Origin: Aphanomyces cochlioides
Taxonomy: Eukaryota > Oomycota > Saprolegniomycetes > Saprolegniales > Verrucalvaceae
Direction: 5' to 3'
Assembly: GCA_019828595.1 (NCBI GenBank)
Contig: JAHQRK010000011.1
Coordinates: 682,001-746,000 of the forward strand
Length of the DNA: 64,000 bases
The translations under genes were made by a program, and so were the position numbers. Within the stretch, counting starts at the first letter, position 1; each line of letters starts with the position of its first letter. Shown here in pieces: positions 8,627 to 19,507 of this stretch. The notes beneath the pieces are model-generated. The model was not told the DNA's origin, did no database searches, and saw only the letters and a list, made by a program, of their open reading frames with translations.

Positions 8627-10489
8627 ATGTCAGCGGCGCCCGTGACCCCAACGTCGATTCGCATCATTGATCTAGACACAGGAGCGTCCCGTCATGTGTC
8701 ATGGGACCCCTCTGTCCCTGACGACATGTTTGAAACTGTCTTTGAAAGCACATTGCGTGAAGTGTTCGGGATCACAGACGATTCATGGGTTGATTTGATT
8801 GATTTGAACACGTCCAGTTTGGTCCCGATGAGCAAGCATTCGTTCTATAATCTCACGACGAAAACACCAGAAGCACCGCTTGTACTAACGTTGTCCCCGA
8901 AGACGGAAACTCTTGCCCCACTCAAGAAAGACGATATTATTGAAGTGAGCTTTCCAGACCGATCACTTGGTATCACGATCCGCGACTTTCATCGAGACAA
9001 CGTTGTCGTAAATGCTTTCCGATCTAATGCAGATGGCACAATGGGCTATGCTGAATCCACTGGTGTGATTGCCCTCGGTGATATTGTCTACAAAGTTGGC
9101 GGTGTTCGTGCTATTGGCCGCCAATACGACAGTGTGATCCAGATGCTCCAAACCCCCATTCGACCATTGTCGGTTCACTTTTTTCGACCGAGAATGCGTG
9201 AAGGCTTGTATGCTGTTGAATTCACAAGTGCCTCGCTCAACATGACAATCACTTGTGACGATGAACGTGTGCTTGTCTCCCGACTACCCCAGACTCTCCC
9301 CAACGTTATGGGATTTGCTGAGTCCCGTGGTGTCCGCATCGGTGATAGCATTCATGCGATTGACGGCAATGTCTTGAATGGCCCAGAGTACGCACGGGCT
9401 GTTAGTCTCTTGAAAAGATCCGTCCGTCCTCTCGTCGTAGTCTTTTGGCGAGCCAGTGTGCAACCTCAGTTCACTCTCCAAGCAGAAACACCAAGAAGCT
9501 CTGCGCACCGCAATTCTGCAGCCTCGTGGTCCGCTCCGTCGCCTCAACCATCGCCGCGTATGTCTGTCTCAAAGATCCCACGAGCTCATTCCCAGAAAGA
9601 CATGACAGTGCAGCCCTCTCCAAGTGGTGGCTTCAATGCCCAGTATGACGCCTACAGCAACAATATGACTGGACATGGCGGCAGTTTGTTCGGTGAAGGC
9701 ATGAGTATGGCCGACATGATGGATTACTGTGACACCGTTGCGTCTATTGGTGTCGTGACGCATCAAGAAGCGTCTATCCTCAAGGATATGTTGGTGGCTG
9801 GTCGTGGTGATCTTGCAAGTGCTATTCGACACCGCAATAAGAATGCCATTGTGGCTCTCGTTCGATCCCCAACAATGCATTTGTGGGACCAATTGCTCAA
9901 AACCCGCGAGCGAGTCGTGCTTGCTGGTCCCGTGTCGTCCAAGAAGACGAAACGATACCATTTGATCTTGACAGATCACGAGCGTCTGTTATTTGTAAAC
10001 AAGACGACGAACGCCCTCGAAGATGAAGTGCTGTGTTCGCACATCGTCACGGTGAGCTCCCGCTCGAAGCTGCAGGAAGTGATCATCACGACGGCCAAGT
10101 CGGAATATGTGTTGTTGGACAGTTTCATCGGCCCAAGTGTGTGGGTCCGTGCGATATTGCCATTTACCCACACCCAAGGGTACCTCAAGGTTGATCATGG
10201 CGGGCTTCTCGGCTCGAAGAAACGCTATTTTATTCTCAAGAACGAACTCTTGTCCGAGTACAAAAAGGACACTGCGTCAGACAAGCCTGCCACGGTCTCG
10301 CTACGCGAATGCAATGTGCGTGTCGTTGATGCGAAAGCGTTCAAGTTTGAAATTTCAACGCCTGAACTGACCAAACAAGGCAGAAAAATCAGTCTCGCCG
10401 CGCCAAGTGCTCGCGAGTACAACAAATGGATCGCATCGCTCCAAGCTTTTCAAATGGTGCAGCAAGGCAATGTCATGGCTGCTGCGTGA
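8627..10489 (+). CDS. PDZ-PDZ-PH-PH scaffold-like protein
   Basis: Single exon, 620 aa. The first ATG in the frame is at 8627. Residues about 1-95 are a small unassigned domain. PDZ 1 lies at about 100-190 (SLGITIRDF, GVIALGDIVYKVGG), PDZ 2 at about 195-285 (LNMTITCDD, GVRIGDSIHAIDG). A Ser/Pro-rich linker and a helical stretch (MADMMDYCDTVASIGVV) follow. Then come two PH-like folds: about 435-520 (KRYHLILTDHERLLFVN) and about 522-615 (GYLKVDHGG, KRYFILKNELLSEY, ending in an EYNKWIASLQAF helix with the conserved Trp). PDZ domains bind C-terminal peptides and PH domains often bind phosphoinositides, which suggests a membrane-recruited adaptor. No catalytic domain is visible. PDZ pairs of the same style occur in the START protein at 16393. 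Confidence 0.75.
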   Translation: MSAAPVTPTSIRIIDLDTGASRHVSWDPSVPDDMFETVFESTLREVFGITDDSWVDLIDLNTSSLVPMSKHSFYNLTTKTPEAPLVLTLSPKTETLAPLKKDDIIEVSFPDRSLGITIRDFHRDNVVVNAFRSNADGTMGYAESTGVIALGDIVYKVGGVRAIGRQYDSVIQMLQTPIRPLSVHFFRPRMREGLYAVEFTSASLNMTITCDDERVLVSRLPQTLPNVMGFAESRGVRIGDSIHAIDGNVLNGPEYARAVSLLKRSVRPLVVVFWRASVQPQFTLQAETPRSSAHRNSAASWSAPSPQPSPRMSVSKIPRAHSQKDMTVQPSPSGGFNAQYDAYSNNMTGHGGSLFGEGMSMADMMDYCDTVASIGVVTHQEASILKDMLVAGRGDLASAIRHRNKNAIVALVRSPTMHLWDQLLKTRERVVLAGPVSSKKTKRYHLILTDHERLLFVNKTTNALEDEVLCSHIVTVSSRSKLQEVIITTAKSEYVLLDSFIGPSVWVRAILPFTHTQGYLKVDHGGLLGSKKRYFILKNELLSEYKKDTASDKPATVSLRECNVRVVDAKAFKFEISTPELTKQGRKISLAAPSAREYNKWIASLQAFQMVQQGNVMAAA

Positions 10490-10610
10490 TCCTTAGAATT
10501 TCCTAACTTATAAATGTGTACACCCAATTGTGTCTATCATAACGGTATGGCGGTAACCCTCTTCCTCGCCACTGTAGTCTGTCTTCAAGATGCTTCTTAG
10601 CTCAGAAGGT

Positions 10611-11780
10611 CTACGACGTCGGAGTTGCCTGATCAATGGCTTGGATGAGTTGTTGCTGTAGCCTTGGAAAACGCATGGACGTGACTGCATCCTTGGCCCA
10701 GACGATGTGAAACTCAACCTTCTTGGCCACTCGGTTTAGGTCCTTTTTCTTCTTGGAAGCTCCTTCGGCCTGCATGGACTCGACCAGCAACAGCAAATCG
10801 CACAAACTATCCAAGATAAAGAGACGTTGTCCGAGGATTGATGTGACATCAACCAAGGCGGCATTCTTGGCCGCAGCATCAGCATCAGCAATTCTAGTCT
10901 GAGCCCGACAAGCAAAGACGACTTGACCAAGGACGTGTGCATGAGCTTTTCCTTGGAGCACTGCAGAAGACGAGATGCAGAGGGCACCTGCTTCCAAGAC
11001 GTCGACTCGCCAGTCACCATTGTACATTCGCATGACAAACGAGTAAGCAAAAAGAATGTCGACGAGGTTACACTCGAGAGCTTCGTGGTTGGGAGATGGG
11101 TGCAAGTCAAAGATTGTTGGAGGCAATTTGGCTTGGAGAGTATTCGTGAACAGCCCGATCGGATGGCGTAACGTAACATCGCCATCGAAGTCATCACTCT
11201 CGTCGTCGATACCATCTAGTGCAACTATAAGCGATTGACGCAGCCCTTGCGTTGTCGACTCGTACGCTGCGATCGACTGCATCCACCATGGTTCCCACAA
11301 CGTGATAAACTTTCCAAGGCGTCCATCTGCCACTTCTCGGAGGAAATTTGTTCGCTCTTCTTGGGTCAATTTGTCAAGAGTGAGTGAGTTGTTCTCAAGG
11401 AGTTCAACAAGGTCATCAATACGTGCATCCAACGGGGACGTCTCGGGGAACTCATCATGGACACGCTGGAGCATTTCCTGCATCTCACGAACAGTGTCGG
11501 ACGTTTTGTTGAGGCGCATTTCGCTTTCCACATGGCCTTTGTAAAATTGCTCAGTACAGCTCGACCCGTGCGTCTTGTAGCATGGCACACCACAATAGAC
11601 TGCGTTGCACCGAGGACATGTATATTTCGACTCATTCTCGTGACAGACGGCGCATACCCGGAGAGTACTTGCGTTGGTTAGTCCGACATCCACATTTGCA
11701 TGTATCTTGACGCTGTCTTTGATCCGTGTCGTCGTTCGTCCAAGTCGAATCGGCACAGATACTGTTGTTGGTGGCGGCAT
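10611..11780 (-). CDS. ZNHIT2: Zinc finger HIT domain protein 2-like
   Basis: Single exon, 389 aa. Residues about 42-80 form a zf-HIT: C-x2-C (CAVCHENES), YTCPRCNAVYCGVPCYKTHG, then a final Cys (SSCTEQFYKGHV). The FYKGHVESEM helix straight after the finger and the roughly 390-aa length match ZNHIT2. In other eukaryotes ZNHIT2 links the R2TP chaperone to U5 snRNP assembly. The remainder is helical and ends in a Lys-rich EGASKKKKDLNRVAKKVEFH stretch. It is divergent from the gene at 11918 across a 137-bp spacer rich in TATCCGG motifs. Confidence 0.8.
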   Translation of the reverse strand: MPPPTTVSVPIRLGRTTTRIKDSVKIHANVDVGLTNASTLRVCAVCHENESKYTCPRCNAVYCGVPCYKTHGSSCTEQFYKGHVESEMRLNKTSDTVREMQEMLQRVHDEFPETSPLDARIDDLVELLENNSLTLDKLTQEERTNFLREVADGRLGKFITLWEPWWMQSIAAYESTTQGLRQSLIVALDGIDDESDDFDGDVTLRHPIGLFTNTLQAKLPPTIFDLHPSPNHEALECNLVDILFAYSFVMRMYNGDWRVDVLEAGALCISSSAVLQGKAHAHVLGQVVFACRAQTRIADADAAAKNAALVDVTSILGQRLFILDSLCDLLLLVESMQAEGASKKKKDLNRVAKKVEFHIVWAKDAVTSMRFPRLQQQLIQAIDQATPTS

Positions 11781-11917
11781 TTTTGAATATGGAGCTCGGT
11801 ATCCGGATTATGGTATCTTATCCGGAATCACAATAATTATCCGTATAAGCCACTGCATTATCCGGATATCCTGCTTATTGGTGGAAAAAAAGCCAATGAA
11901 ACATACATGTATCTACC
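11781..11917. promoter_or_regulatory. Divergent promoter with TATCCGG cluster
   Basis: This 137-bp spacer between ZNHIT2 and the helicase-associated-domain gene contains, at 11800-11870, GTATCCGGATTA, CTTATCCGGAAT, ATTATCCGTATA and ATTATCCGGATAT. The same element occurs at 119-276 and 52848-52915. The number of copies and the lack of other sequence in the spacer make it a good candidate bidirectional promoter. Confidence 0.55.
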
Positions 11918-13378
11918 ATGCTACTATGGCACCATGCCGCGCGGACGATCTCGACCAAGACGACAATGAAGAATAAAACGTTCACAGAGCTAGTGTATGC
12001 ATTGGATGGCTTCCGCAAGAAACATGGCCACTTTGTCGTGCCTGTGGACTATGAATCGACACCAATCAATCCAAACGACGCGCCATTTCCATTGGGAAGG
12101 AAGCTACAAGGACTTATTCGAAAACTTGGCCAGCTCGCTCCGACACAGCAAGCACAGCTAGAAAGGATAGGCTTTCCCGTGCAGTGGCAAGCATACTTTT
12201 TCCGACAGATCGTGCTTCCTGCCTTGGCAACATATCGTCGTCTACACGGTCATTTGCGAATTCCTCAATCTTTTGTCGTGCCCTCCGGAGATACAGAATG
12301 GCCACAAGCGTGCTGGAATCTACGTCTTGGAAATCGAGTGAACCACATACGGCAACATGCATCAGACCTTCTTGATGAACAAGATATGGAAGCTCTGGAA
12401 GGTCTCGATTTCGTCTGGCATGCCCATTCAGAACGCTTGCATTCCCTAACAATTCCTGCGCTCAACGCTTTTCATTCCCTCCATGGGCATGCATTTGTTC
12501 CACAGAAGTTTCAAGTCCCTAGTGAATCCACATGGCCTGCTCCATTACACGGGTTTCAACTAGGCAATGCTGTGATTGCATTGCATGCAGCTTTCAAGAA
12601 AGACCAACTCGAGCCTGCCGTTGTCGCCCAGTTGGCTGCACTTGGGCTCGATTTAAGTCAGTCCCGTAGTCATCAAAAGTGGCACCAATGTGTATTCCCG
12701 GCGCTCGAGACATTTGTGCGCATCTTTGGCCACTGCGACGTTGCTCAAGCATGGGTTGTTCCCAAGAACGATCCTTCCTGGCCAGTTGCTACTTGGGGTT
12801 TGCCTTTGGGTCGCATTGTTCGGGATATGCGTCACATCGATGCGTATGCCCACGTATTTGACCGCGATGCGGTTGATGCACTTGGTTTCCTCTGGACCCC
12901 CGAGGCAAAACTACGCTTCCAAGTTATGGAACGCGTCATTCCAGCTCTTGAAACATTTCGACAAGTCTACGGTCATTTGTTTGTCTCCAACGCCTTCGTC
13001 GTGCCATCGCACTCACCGTGGCCTGCGCTTTCTCAAGGTTTCCATCTTGGAGGATGGATAGCTAGACGCCGCGCTGATTTGGCGTCACTGCCCCATGAGA
13101 TCAATTTTGTCTTGGAAGAGACCGGAATCGCATGGCGCCATTTTGACCTTCGCTTTGATAACGTCGTCCTGCCTGCTTTTGAATTATACGCCAAACTCCA
13201 TGGAGGCACATGTGAGGACATGCCCACAAGTTACCGTGTGCCTCATCATCCCCCATGGCCAGAAGACCTCTGGGGTCTTAATCTTGGCGGGGCTATGTGG
13301 CACATTCGCAATGGCACGTCTTACGTCACCGATCCCAAGAAGATGCGTGCGCTCCTGCGCTGTGGAGTGCTGGCCTAA
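11918..13378 (+). CDS. Helicase-associated-domain repeat protein, possibly mitochondrial
   Basis: Single exon, 486 aa. It consists almost entirely of about six copies of a roughly 70-aa unit of the helicase-associated (HA, PF03457-like) type, each starting with a helix ending in HGH: FRKKHGHFVVP, TYRRLHGHLRIP, AFHSLHGHAFVP, TFVRIFGHCDVA, TFRQVYGHLFVS, LYAKLHGGTCED. Each unit then has a V(V/P)xxxxWP...G(F/L)xLG block. There is no helicase core. HA units are thought to bind nucleic acid. The N-terminus MLLWHHAARTISTKTTMKNK is basic, hydroxylated and lacks acidic residues, like a mitochondrial presequence (inference). Proteins made only of HA repeats are common in stramenopiles but their function is unknown. 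Confidence 0.7.
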   Translation: MLLWHHAARTISTKTTMKNKTFTELVYALDGFRKKHGHFVVPVDYESTPINPNDAPFPLGRKLQGLIRKLGQLAPTQQAQLERIGFPVQWQAYFFRQIVLPALATYRRLHGHLRIPQSFVVPSGDTEWPQACWNLRLGNRVNHIRQHASDLLDEQDMEALEGLDFVWHAHSERLHSLTIPALNAFHSLHGHAFVPQKFQVPSESTWPAPLHGFQLGNAVIALHAAFKKDQLEPAVVAQLAALGLDLSQSRSHQKWHQCVFPALETFVRIFGHCDVAQAWVVPKNDPSWPVATWGLPLGRIVRDMRHIDAYAHVFDRDAVDALGFLWTPEAKLRFQVMERVIPALETFRQVYGHLFVSNAFVVPSHSPWPALSQGFHLGGWIARRRADLASLPHEINFVLEETGIAWRHFDLRFDNVVLPAFELYAKLHGGTCEDMPTSYRVPHHPPWPEDLWGLNLGGAMWHIRNGTSYVTDPKKMRALLRCGVLA

Positions 13379-13412
13379 TAAGAAGATGCTTTGAGACATG
13401 CTATTTGAATTG

Positions 13413-15638
13413 TTAAGCATGAACTTCGTCGTTAGGAACAGTGGGTGGTCGGTGTTCACTTTCGTCTTGAGCAATCTTTTCGTCTATTTTTTCATTCTTC
13501 CGTGTTGTCACTTCGACGACGCGGTGCTTAGGTGGCTGGGTATAACTGAAGAGGCGGAGCAGGCGGAGCATTTTGAGCAGATAGAACTCAAAGAGCAAAT
13601 TGGAGTTAGCCATGCGATCCTTGGCGTCTGGTGTACTCAGAGCACTGAGTGCATGCTTGAGGTGTACGTATGTGTCGTAAGGGTTGTCTGATATCGACTC
13701 GATTCGAAACTTGACTTGGGCCTCAGTGTCTGGATCGACTTCGGCGAGTATATGAATCTTTTGCTCAATGACTGATGGCGCTGCTTCAGTATCTCCTGTC
13801 ATCGGCCACACGATCTCCTTGACTGAAAAGACAGCACGCCTTGGACTGGAGCTCCAAGATTCCCACTGGGGTGACACTTCACCCTCCTCCTCCCCACTCA
13901 AACTGCTGACTTCAAATGCTGCCACGAGCTCAAGTAATTCAGAAATTACTTTTTCTTCGAGCACAGACAGCTTTGGCACAACTCCAAAGCGTGCATCGTC
14001 GACCAGAGAGGGAGTGAGATTAATCCCAGCAATCGTAAGCCGCGTAAGAAGGTCATGCGGTGGCAAGTAGGTAGCATTGAGTGATTCGAGTGGTTTGACA
14101 GATGGCGAGACGAGGCGCACACCAATGTCTGTGACTTCAAAGTGGATCTTGTGATACATGTCGTTTCGCAGAATTAACTGGGCTGCGCAAGTGGCTCCAC
14201 TTGTATTCTCGGTTACGACCGTGCTCTTAATAGACCAGCAATGTTTAATATGATTGACATTGCGTCGTTGGAGCACTGCAAGGTGAGTGAGTTTCAATGT
14301 GTTGAAGTAAAGCTGGTTTGTGTCCTCATGCAAAAGAACATCCGAGATGCCCTCGTCACTCCACGAATGTGTCGATGGATCCCACCACCCCACGCGCGGA
14401 TTTGGGGGCAAAATTACATTGGAGGGAAGACGAATAGAGACCTTTATCGCAAGAGCCGCGGTTGCAACAGTGCCTTCCAGTGGATAATCAAGGCGGTAAT
14501 TTGGCTCAGCGGTGATTTCTATCGTAAATCAGTCCTGCTCAATTAAACAAGATATAACCTCGCATGATCCAGCCGCGAGCTCGCTTTGGAGGTGCTGGAA
14601 TCTTAAGCAAGTCGATACAGAAGATGCCACCGAGAGGATGGTCAATGTTTTGGGACGAGGTATCCATTGAATTGATGTCGTAAGGTAAGTGCACCAAGCG
14701 GACCGCTAGAGCTTGCATTACAACTGGTTTAGGCACATCAATGATGGCCTCGAGTTCAGAGAAGTCTATCTTCTTGTTGCGTAGGCCTTTCGGTACAAGG
14801 TTCATCCACAATCCAACCTACAACAAATGGTTGGCGAGCGGTAGCATATTGTAAAGAGGACCTTAATTTGCCCCGAGGCACATGCTAATTTCACTTCGCC
14901 TTTTCCAGTGGGGTCCAAGAACTCATCGGCATACTGCAGTAGATGAGCGGTTGTGGCATCGAGTTTTTCGTTTGTCATCTGGATAAGTTTGGCATAGTAT
15001 GAGTCACACCGTTTAACCTCGTCATCAAGCTTTAATGCCCGTGCTCGAGTGTGCAGAAAAGAAATGTCCAAGGCAACAAGGTGTGCAGCTTCGCAGAATT
15101 GGACAGTCGAAGCCATGTCAGTGACATTCGTGTCAAGGATCCAAGAATTCAAAAAGGCATTGATATCGCCTTCAATTGCAGCGTCTGGCTTGGGGTCACA
15201 TGCCAAATACTTTTCCCACTATGAAAACAATGATCAAAAGAAGCCCATGGGAACATACATCACGAGCATCCTTTTTCAATTGCAGTTCATGTTGCAGCCG
15301 CGCTACTCTTGCCTCGTGTTCGCCTTTTGTAGACTCATGCTCTTCAGTAAGTCGGACGAGTTCGGCAGCTCTATTCTTCGCCTCTTCCTCTCGGCGCTTT
15401 TTCTCCTCCTCCTCACGTTCCTTTCGCTCCTCTTCAAGGCGACGTTCTTCTTCCAAACGTATTCGCAAATCTTCCTCTTCTTTTAACCTTTTTTCTATCA
15501 CAGCCCGATCAAATTAAAGACAAAGAAACATAGACAGACCTTCTTCAAGCTCTTCCTTTGTCTTCTTCTTTCCTTTCTTCTTCTTTGGTGGCTACATAAA
15601 GTCGTCACGTCCTTTCTCGATGCTGTTGGCGGTACCAT
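13413..15638 (-). CDS. CFAP94: Axonemal inner-arm dynein I1 protein IC97/CFAP94 (CASC1-like)
   Basis: Six exons, about 669 aa. The N-terminus is MPPKKKKGKKKTKEELEE, followed by a long Glu/Arg coiled coil (RRLEEERKEREEEEKKRREE) and then the CASC1/IC97 signature WEKYLACDPKPD...DINAFLNSW. The C-terminal half has GWWDPSTHSWSDEGIS and a beta-rich region with LLEFYLLKMLRLL-like helices. IC97 (CASC1, DNAI7) is an intermediate-chain-associated subunit of inner dynein arm I1, so this gene implies motile flagella (zoospores). Exon 1 appears to be the ATG alone (15636-15638), followed directly by a 44-nt intron (15592-15635). The other introns are about 40-46 nt. Confidence 0.75.
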
Positions 15639-16392
15639 CTTGAAGAGTCGCGCGCTTTGTCAAATGAATCACTGAAACCGTTGTCTCGTTTAAAACAGAA
15701 AAAAGTGAAAATTCATGTGAATTTTTACCAATCTCAAATGTCCATCGAAGGTAACAACTCCAGAGCATCTTTCCATCTCATTCAAGGGGAGTTCGGCATT
15801 TTGAGGCCATCATTACCATACTGAGTAAATACATATGATGGTGGCGGTCAGTATTCGGTAGCCCCATGAAGAGTGTTGTCACGGTGATTTACTCTCGCCT
15901 TTTGGCGAGTTCTTCAGTCACATGCTGCTTTCCTCTCTCTTTTTGTAGAGACTATTTGGAGCGTATCGACTTTATCGACCACGATGCTTCGGCTTGGCAA
16001 CAAAAACTTTGTGGTAGCAAACTTTCAATTTGTCAAACGCAAGGATATGACACATAAAAACTTCCGATTCAATCTTTATAGAATTATTGAGGATGTATGC
16101 ACTGCCTTTTGCGAGTGCGGAAACACATTTGCTTTCTTGTGCTTTGCCGTCATGGACCTTTAGGCAGGCAGGGAACACTGTCGCTAATCTTCTAAATGGT
16201 GCATCGTTGTTGAACCAGTGCGTAACTGTTCACATTTCGAGAAAGTGTCAGAAAAATATAGATTATCAAGGGTAAGTCAACACTGTCTACCCCGGAGTAT
16301 TCAATACATTAGTGTTAATTTATAAAGTGTACTGTTTATGACAGGTAATTCGAATTGATAGCGCTGTCGTTTCACACATTTGCCCGCGTGAC
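15639..16392. other. Divergent intergenic region
   Basis: About 750 bp lie between the divergent IC97 and START-PDZ genes. Short open frames here do not look like proteins. I see no clear motif cluster. Confidence 0.5.
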
Positions 16393-19300
16393 ATGATCGA
16401 AGCTTGGATGAAGCACGTGTCGTCTCCAGAACTAACGGACGACGCGGTCGAACAGGCGCTTGAACTCACGCATGAATCTACATGGGATGCGCGAGGACAA
16501 GATGAGAGTGTTTACGTGGAAAAGCAATTCGAACTCTACCGGTCGCTAGTGGAAACATCCACTCTGCCCAAGTACTACATGAAAGCTTGGTTCCCATATT
16601 CAGCCGACACGCTCTTAAACGTCCTGAACGACTTAAAGTACAGAAAACAATGGGACTCGTCTGTCAAGCAAGCGTATGTCGTGGGCCATCCCGATTCAGA
16701 GTTGGACGACGTTGACATCGTCTATTGGTGTGTCAAGATGCCATGGCCATTCACGAATCGCGACTACGTGTACTACAGGCGAATCGTGCTCGTCAAGGAC
16801 ACCTTTGTCATCCTTGCCCAAGCTGGGACACACAAAGATGTGCCGAGTTATTCCCAAACACAACGAGTGGAAGCATTCCATTCCCATCTTGTGGTGCGGG
16901 CAGCAGGAGTCAACAGTTGCGAGCTCTTCATGTCGTACACGGACGAATCCAACTATTCCATTCCAAATGCCCTCATCAACTGGGGTTTCTCTGCTGGTTT
17001 GCCATCCTATTTGAACGACCTCCGGGCAGCTTGTGCAAACTATGCCGATTACATTCGTAGTCTCAATGATGATGGTCTCCAGTGCATTCCTTCCCAACTA
17101 GTTCGGGCCCGCATCGAGCGACGCAATATCCTCAAGAGAGCTTTCTCGTTGCGTAACGCCCGTCAAACGCGACCACTCCGTCGATCCAAGAGCTCCTCTG
17201 AGGCTTCCCCCGTCGAACACGATTTGGTCGTCGAGTTCAAGCAGTCAAACACTGGTCTTGCCCTTGAGCCATATTTACATCATACCGTCGTTGGCAAATG
17301 CGAGAAGAACTCAGAGGCAGCCAAGGCCAAAGTCACACAAGGGCTTCAAATCGTTTCCATCGATGGAAACTCTGTCGTCCATTTGGCCTTTGTCGAAGTC
17401 GTTGAGCGCATCCAGCGCGCGTCACGTCCTCTCATTGTGGGATTCAAGAATGGCCCGACTGGACCTCCTTTGAGTTTAAATGACGCAACCAGTGCTCCGT
17501 TTGTGCCTCCGCATGTAATGGTTTACTATGAGGATGGGATCCACGACGTGCTTGCTCCACTTGAAAAAGACACTGGTGCAGTTCTGACTGCTGAGCGCTT
17601 CGACTGGCCAGCAGGCTCGCAAATTGTGCAAGTCGACGAGCTACGTGTCGTCGGCATGGCGTTCACCGAGATTATTCACCATCTACGCCGCGACAACCAG
17701 CCGAGGAAGGTTCACTTCCAAGCAGCGCCTGCTTCATCTTCCGATGGAAAGAAGACTATAGCTCACTCGCTGACGAAAAAACTCTCACGGGCGTTTAAGA
17801 GCTCATCAAACTCCAAGAAGATGATCGTTGACACACCAGCCATTGCAGCCGAGAATGTGAGCAATAATGGCGACCATGTTTTGGCCGATTACTCCAAGAT
17901 CCACATCACACTGGAGACGCTCGAGTGGTCCTGGACGCATATTCAGTACTTGATCGACGAAGAGCGGCTCTTTTCCGCGGCGGATCTTCTTGACAAAGTT
18001 CATGCGTTCCTTCAAACATTTCACGCAACCGACGTCAATGCAATCCGCCAAGTCGATGCTATCAAAGAGGCGATGGCGGCTAAAGCTGATGTCTTACGTC
18101 AAGTTCAAGGTCGACGAGACCAAGGCATGACGGCACTACATGAATTCAACAACGACAAAGATGCAGGATGGCGCTTTGCCCAGACGTATTTTGGCGTATC
18201 AACCCATTGGAAACCTGGAAACGACGGCACGGTGTGGATCAAACTCGATGGCGTTTGTGAAGACGTCGATGTGTTCAATTCGCTTGCCGTCATCCGCGAG
18301 ACTGACTTGTTTAATATGTGGGTCCCATTTTGTAACAAGGCGGAGCTGCTGGATAAACTCGCTCGCGTGGAAATCCTCACGTATGTCAACCTTGCCCTTC
18401 CATTTCTCCAGCGAGACGCGGTCATTCACGCATTTGGCATCAATGCCACGTACGAACACCGGTGTATTCTCCTCCTGGGCCAGTCGCCGAATGAAGAGAA
18501 CCATCCGAATGTTACATTTCCTCCGATTAAAGGCTGGAATGCAGATCGCATGCAACTCCGCGCCTTTCGAGCTCTCATTGAACCTTACGCGAGAAACCGC
18601 GCAAGGACATGTACGCCACAGCCGTCTGAAGTCCATCTTCACGTAGGATTTTGTAGGTATCGTCGCGAATGTCGACCCAAAATGCCCTGTGCCACAGTCG
18701 TTGCTCAATTTTACAATCAAGAAAATGGCCGGTATCCTGCTCTACTTACTCATGCGGGAAGCGCAAAAGATTGAAAAATCAGCAACGGAGTCTACCCCGA
18801 CGAGCAATCCATACACCCAACGCATTCTCCACGATCCATTCTACCAGTGGCTTCGTTTGCGGATGGACAAGTGGTTTGATCTCCTCGATGACGGAAAACT
18901 ACCACCAGCACACACTGTGCGCTCGCCACAAGATGTTGCAACTAATAGCAACCTCTACGGACAACGGATCCATGTCTCTATCCCCAAGCACACGCCCATC
19001 CATCGACAGAATTCCAAACCAACGAGTCGACCGTGGATTGACTACCTCTACGTGATTCCATTCTGGCCATACTTCCTCCTGACGCTTGTGTTTTCCATCT
19101 GCATCACACGGGAGACATCCTGGCTTGTTGCGTGCCTTTGGAAAGCTGCACTGTCGTGTGCTTATGCGTGGTTTGGTGTGGCAGGGCTCATGACGTGGCA
19201 GGCACGACAACAAGGTAAAGACTTTCAAGGAGGTTGAGAATGGCGAGCTAACTTATGAAGATCTGTAGTGCCTATGGCTGCTGAACTCTCACGCCTTCGT

Positions 19301-19507
19301 TGGCGCGTTCTTGGCTATGCGATTGCATTTGAAATTATGAGCTCGACGTGTGTGTACTTGTGGTTCCATCACTTGGTTTGCTTCTTGAACAAGACATGCC
19401 ACGAGCGTCAAGCAGACTCGACAGCTCATTTTTGGCTCTTTGCCACGTCGTTCTTTGTCGCGACTGGACTCGTAGCCATTCAATACGTCGTGAAACTTCA
19501 TATTTAA
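16393..19507 (+). CDS. START-PDZ-PDZ-START protein with C-terminal membrane segments
   Basis: Three exons, about 1,004 aa, joined by introns 18611-18656 and 19215-19268. START 1 spans about residues 1-220 (YYMKAWFPYSADTLLNVL, MPWPFTNRDYVYYRR). Two PDZ-like domains follow at about 275-360 (NTGLALEPY, GLQIVSIDGN) and 375-455 (GSQIVQVDELRVVGMAF), a helical pair, then START 2 at about 590-775 (WVPFCNKAELL, LPFLQRDAVIHAFG, ending VDPKCPVPQSLLNF). The C-terminus has about four hydrophobic helices (FWPYFLLTLVFSICI; CLWKAALSCAYAWFGVAG; GYAIAFEIMSSTCVYLWF; FWLFATSFFVATGLVAI). START domains carry lipids, so a membrane-tethered lipid-transfer or lipid-sensing role is inferred. The 46-nt first intron restores the START 2 C-terminus, which otherwise appears frameshifted. 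Confidence 0.75.

Noticed and set aside
13398..13691. 97-codon plus-strand frame
   Set aside because: Antisense to the IC97 last exon; no motif.
18140..18720. Apparent frameshift in the second START domain
   Set aside because: Explained by a normal 46-nt intron (18611-18656) that restores the conserved VDPKCPVPQ end.
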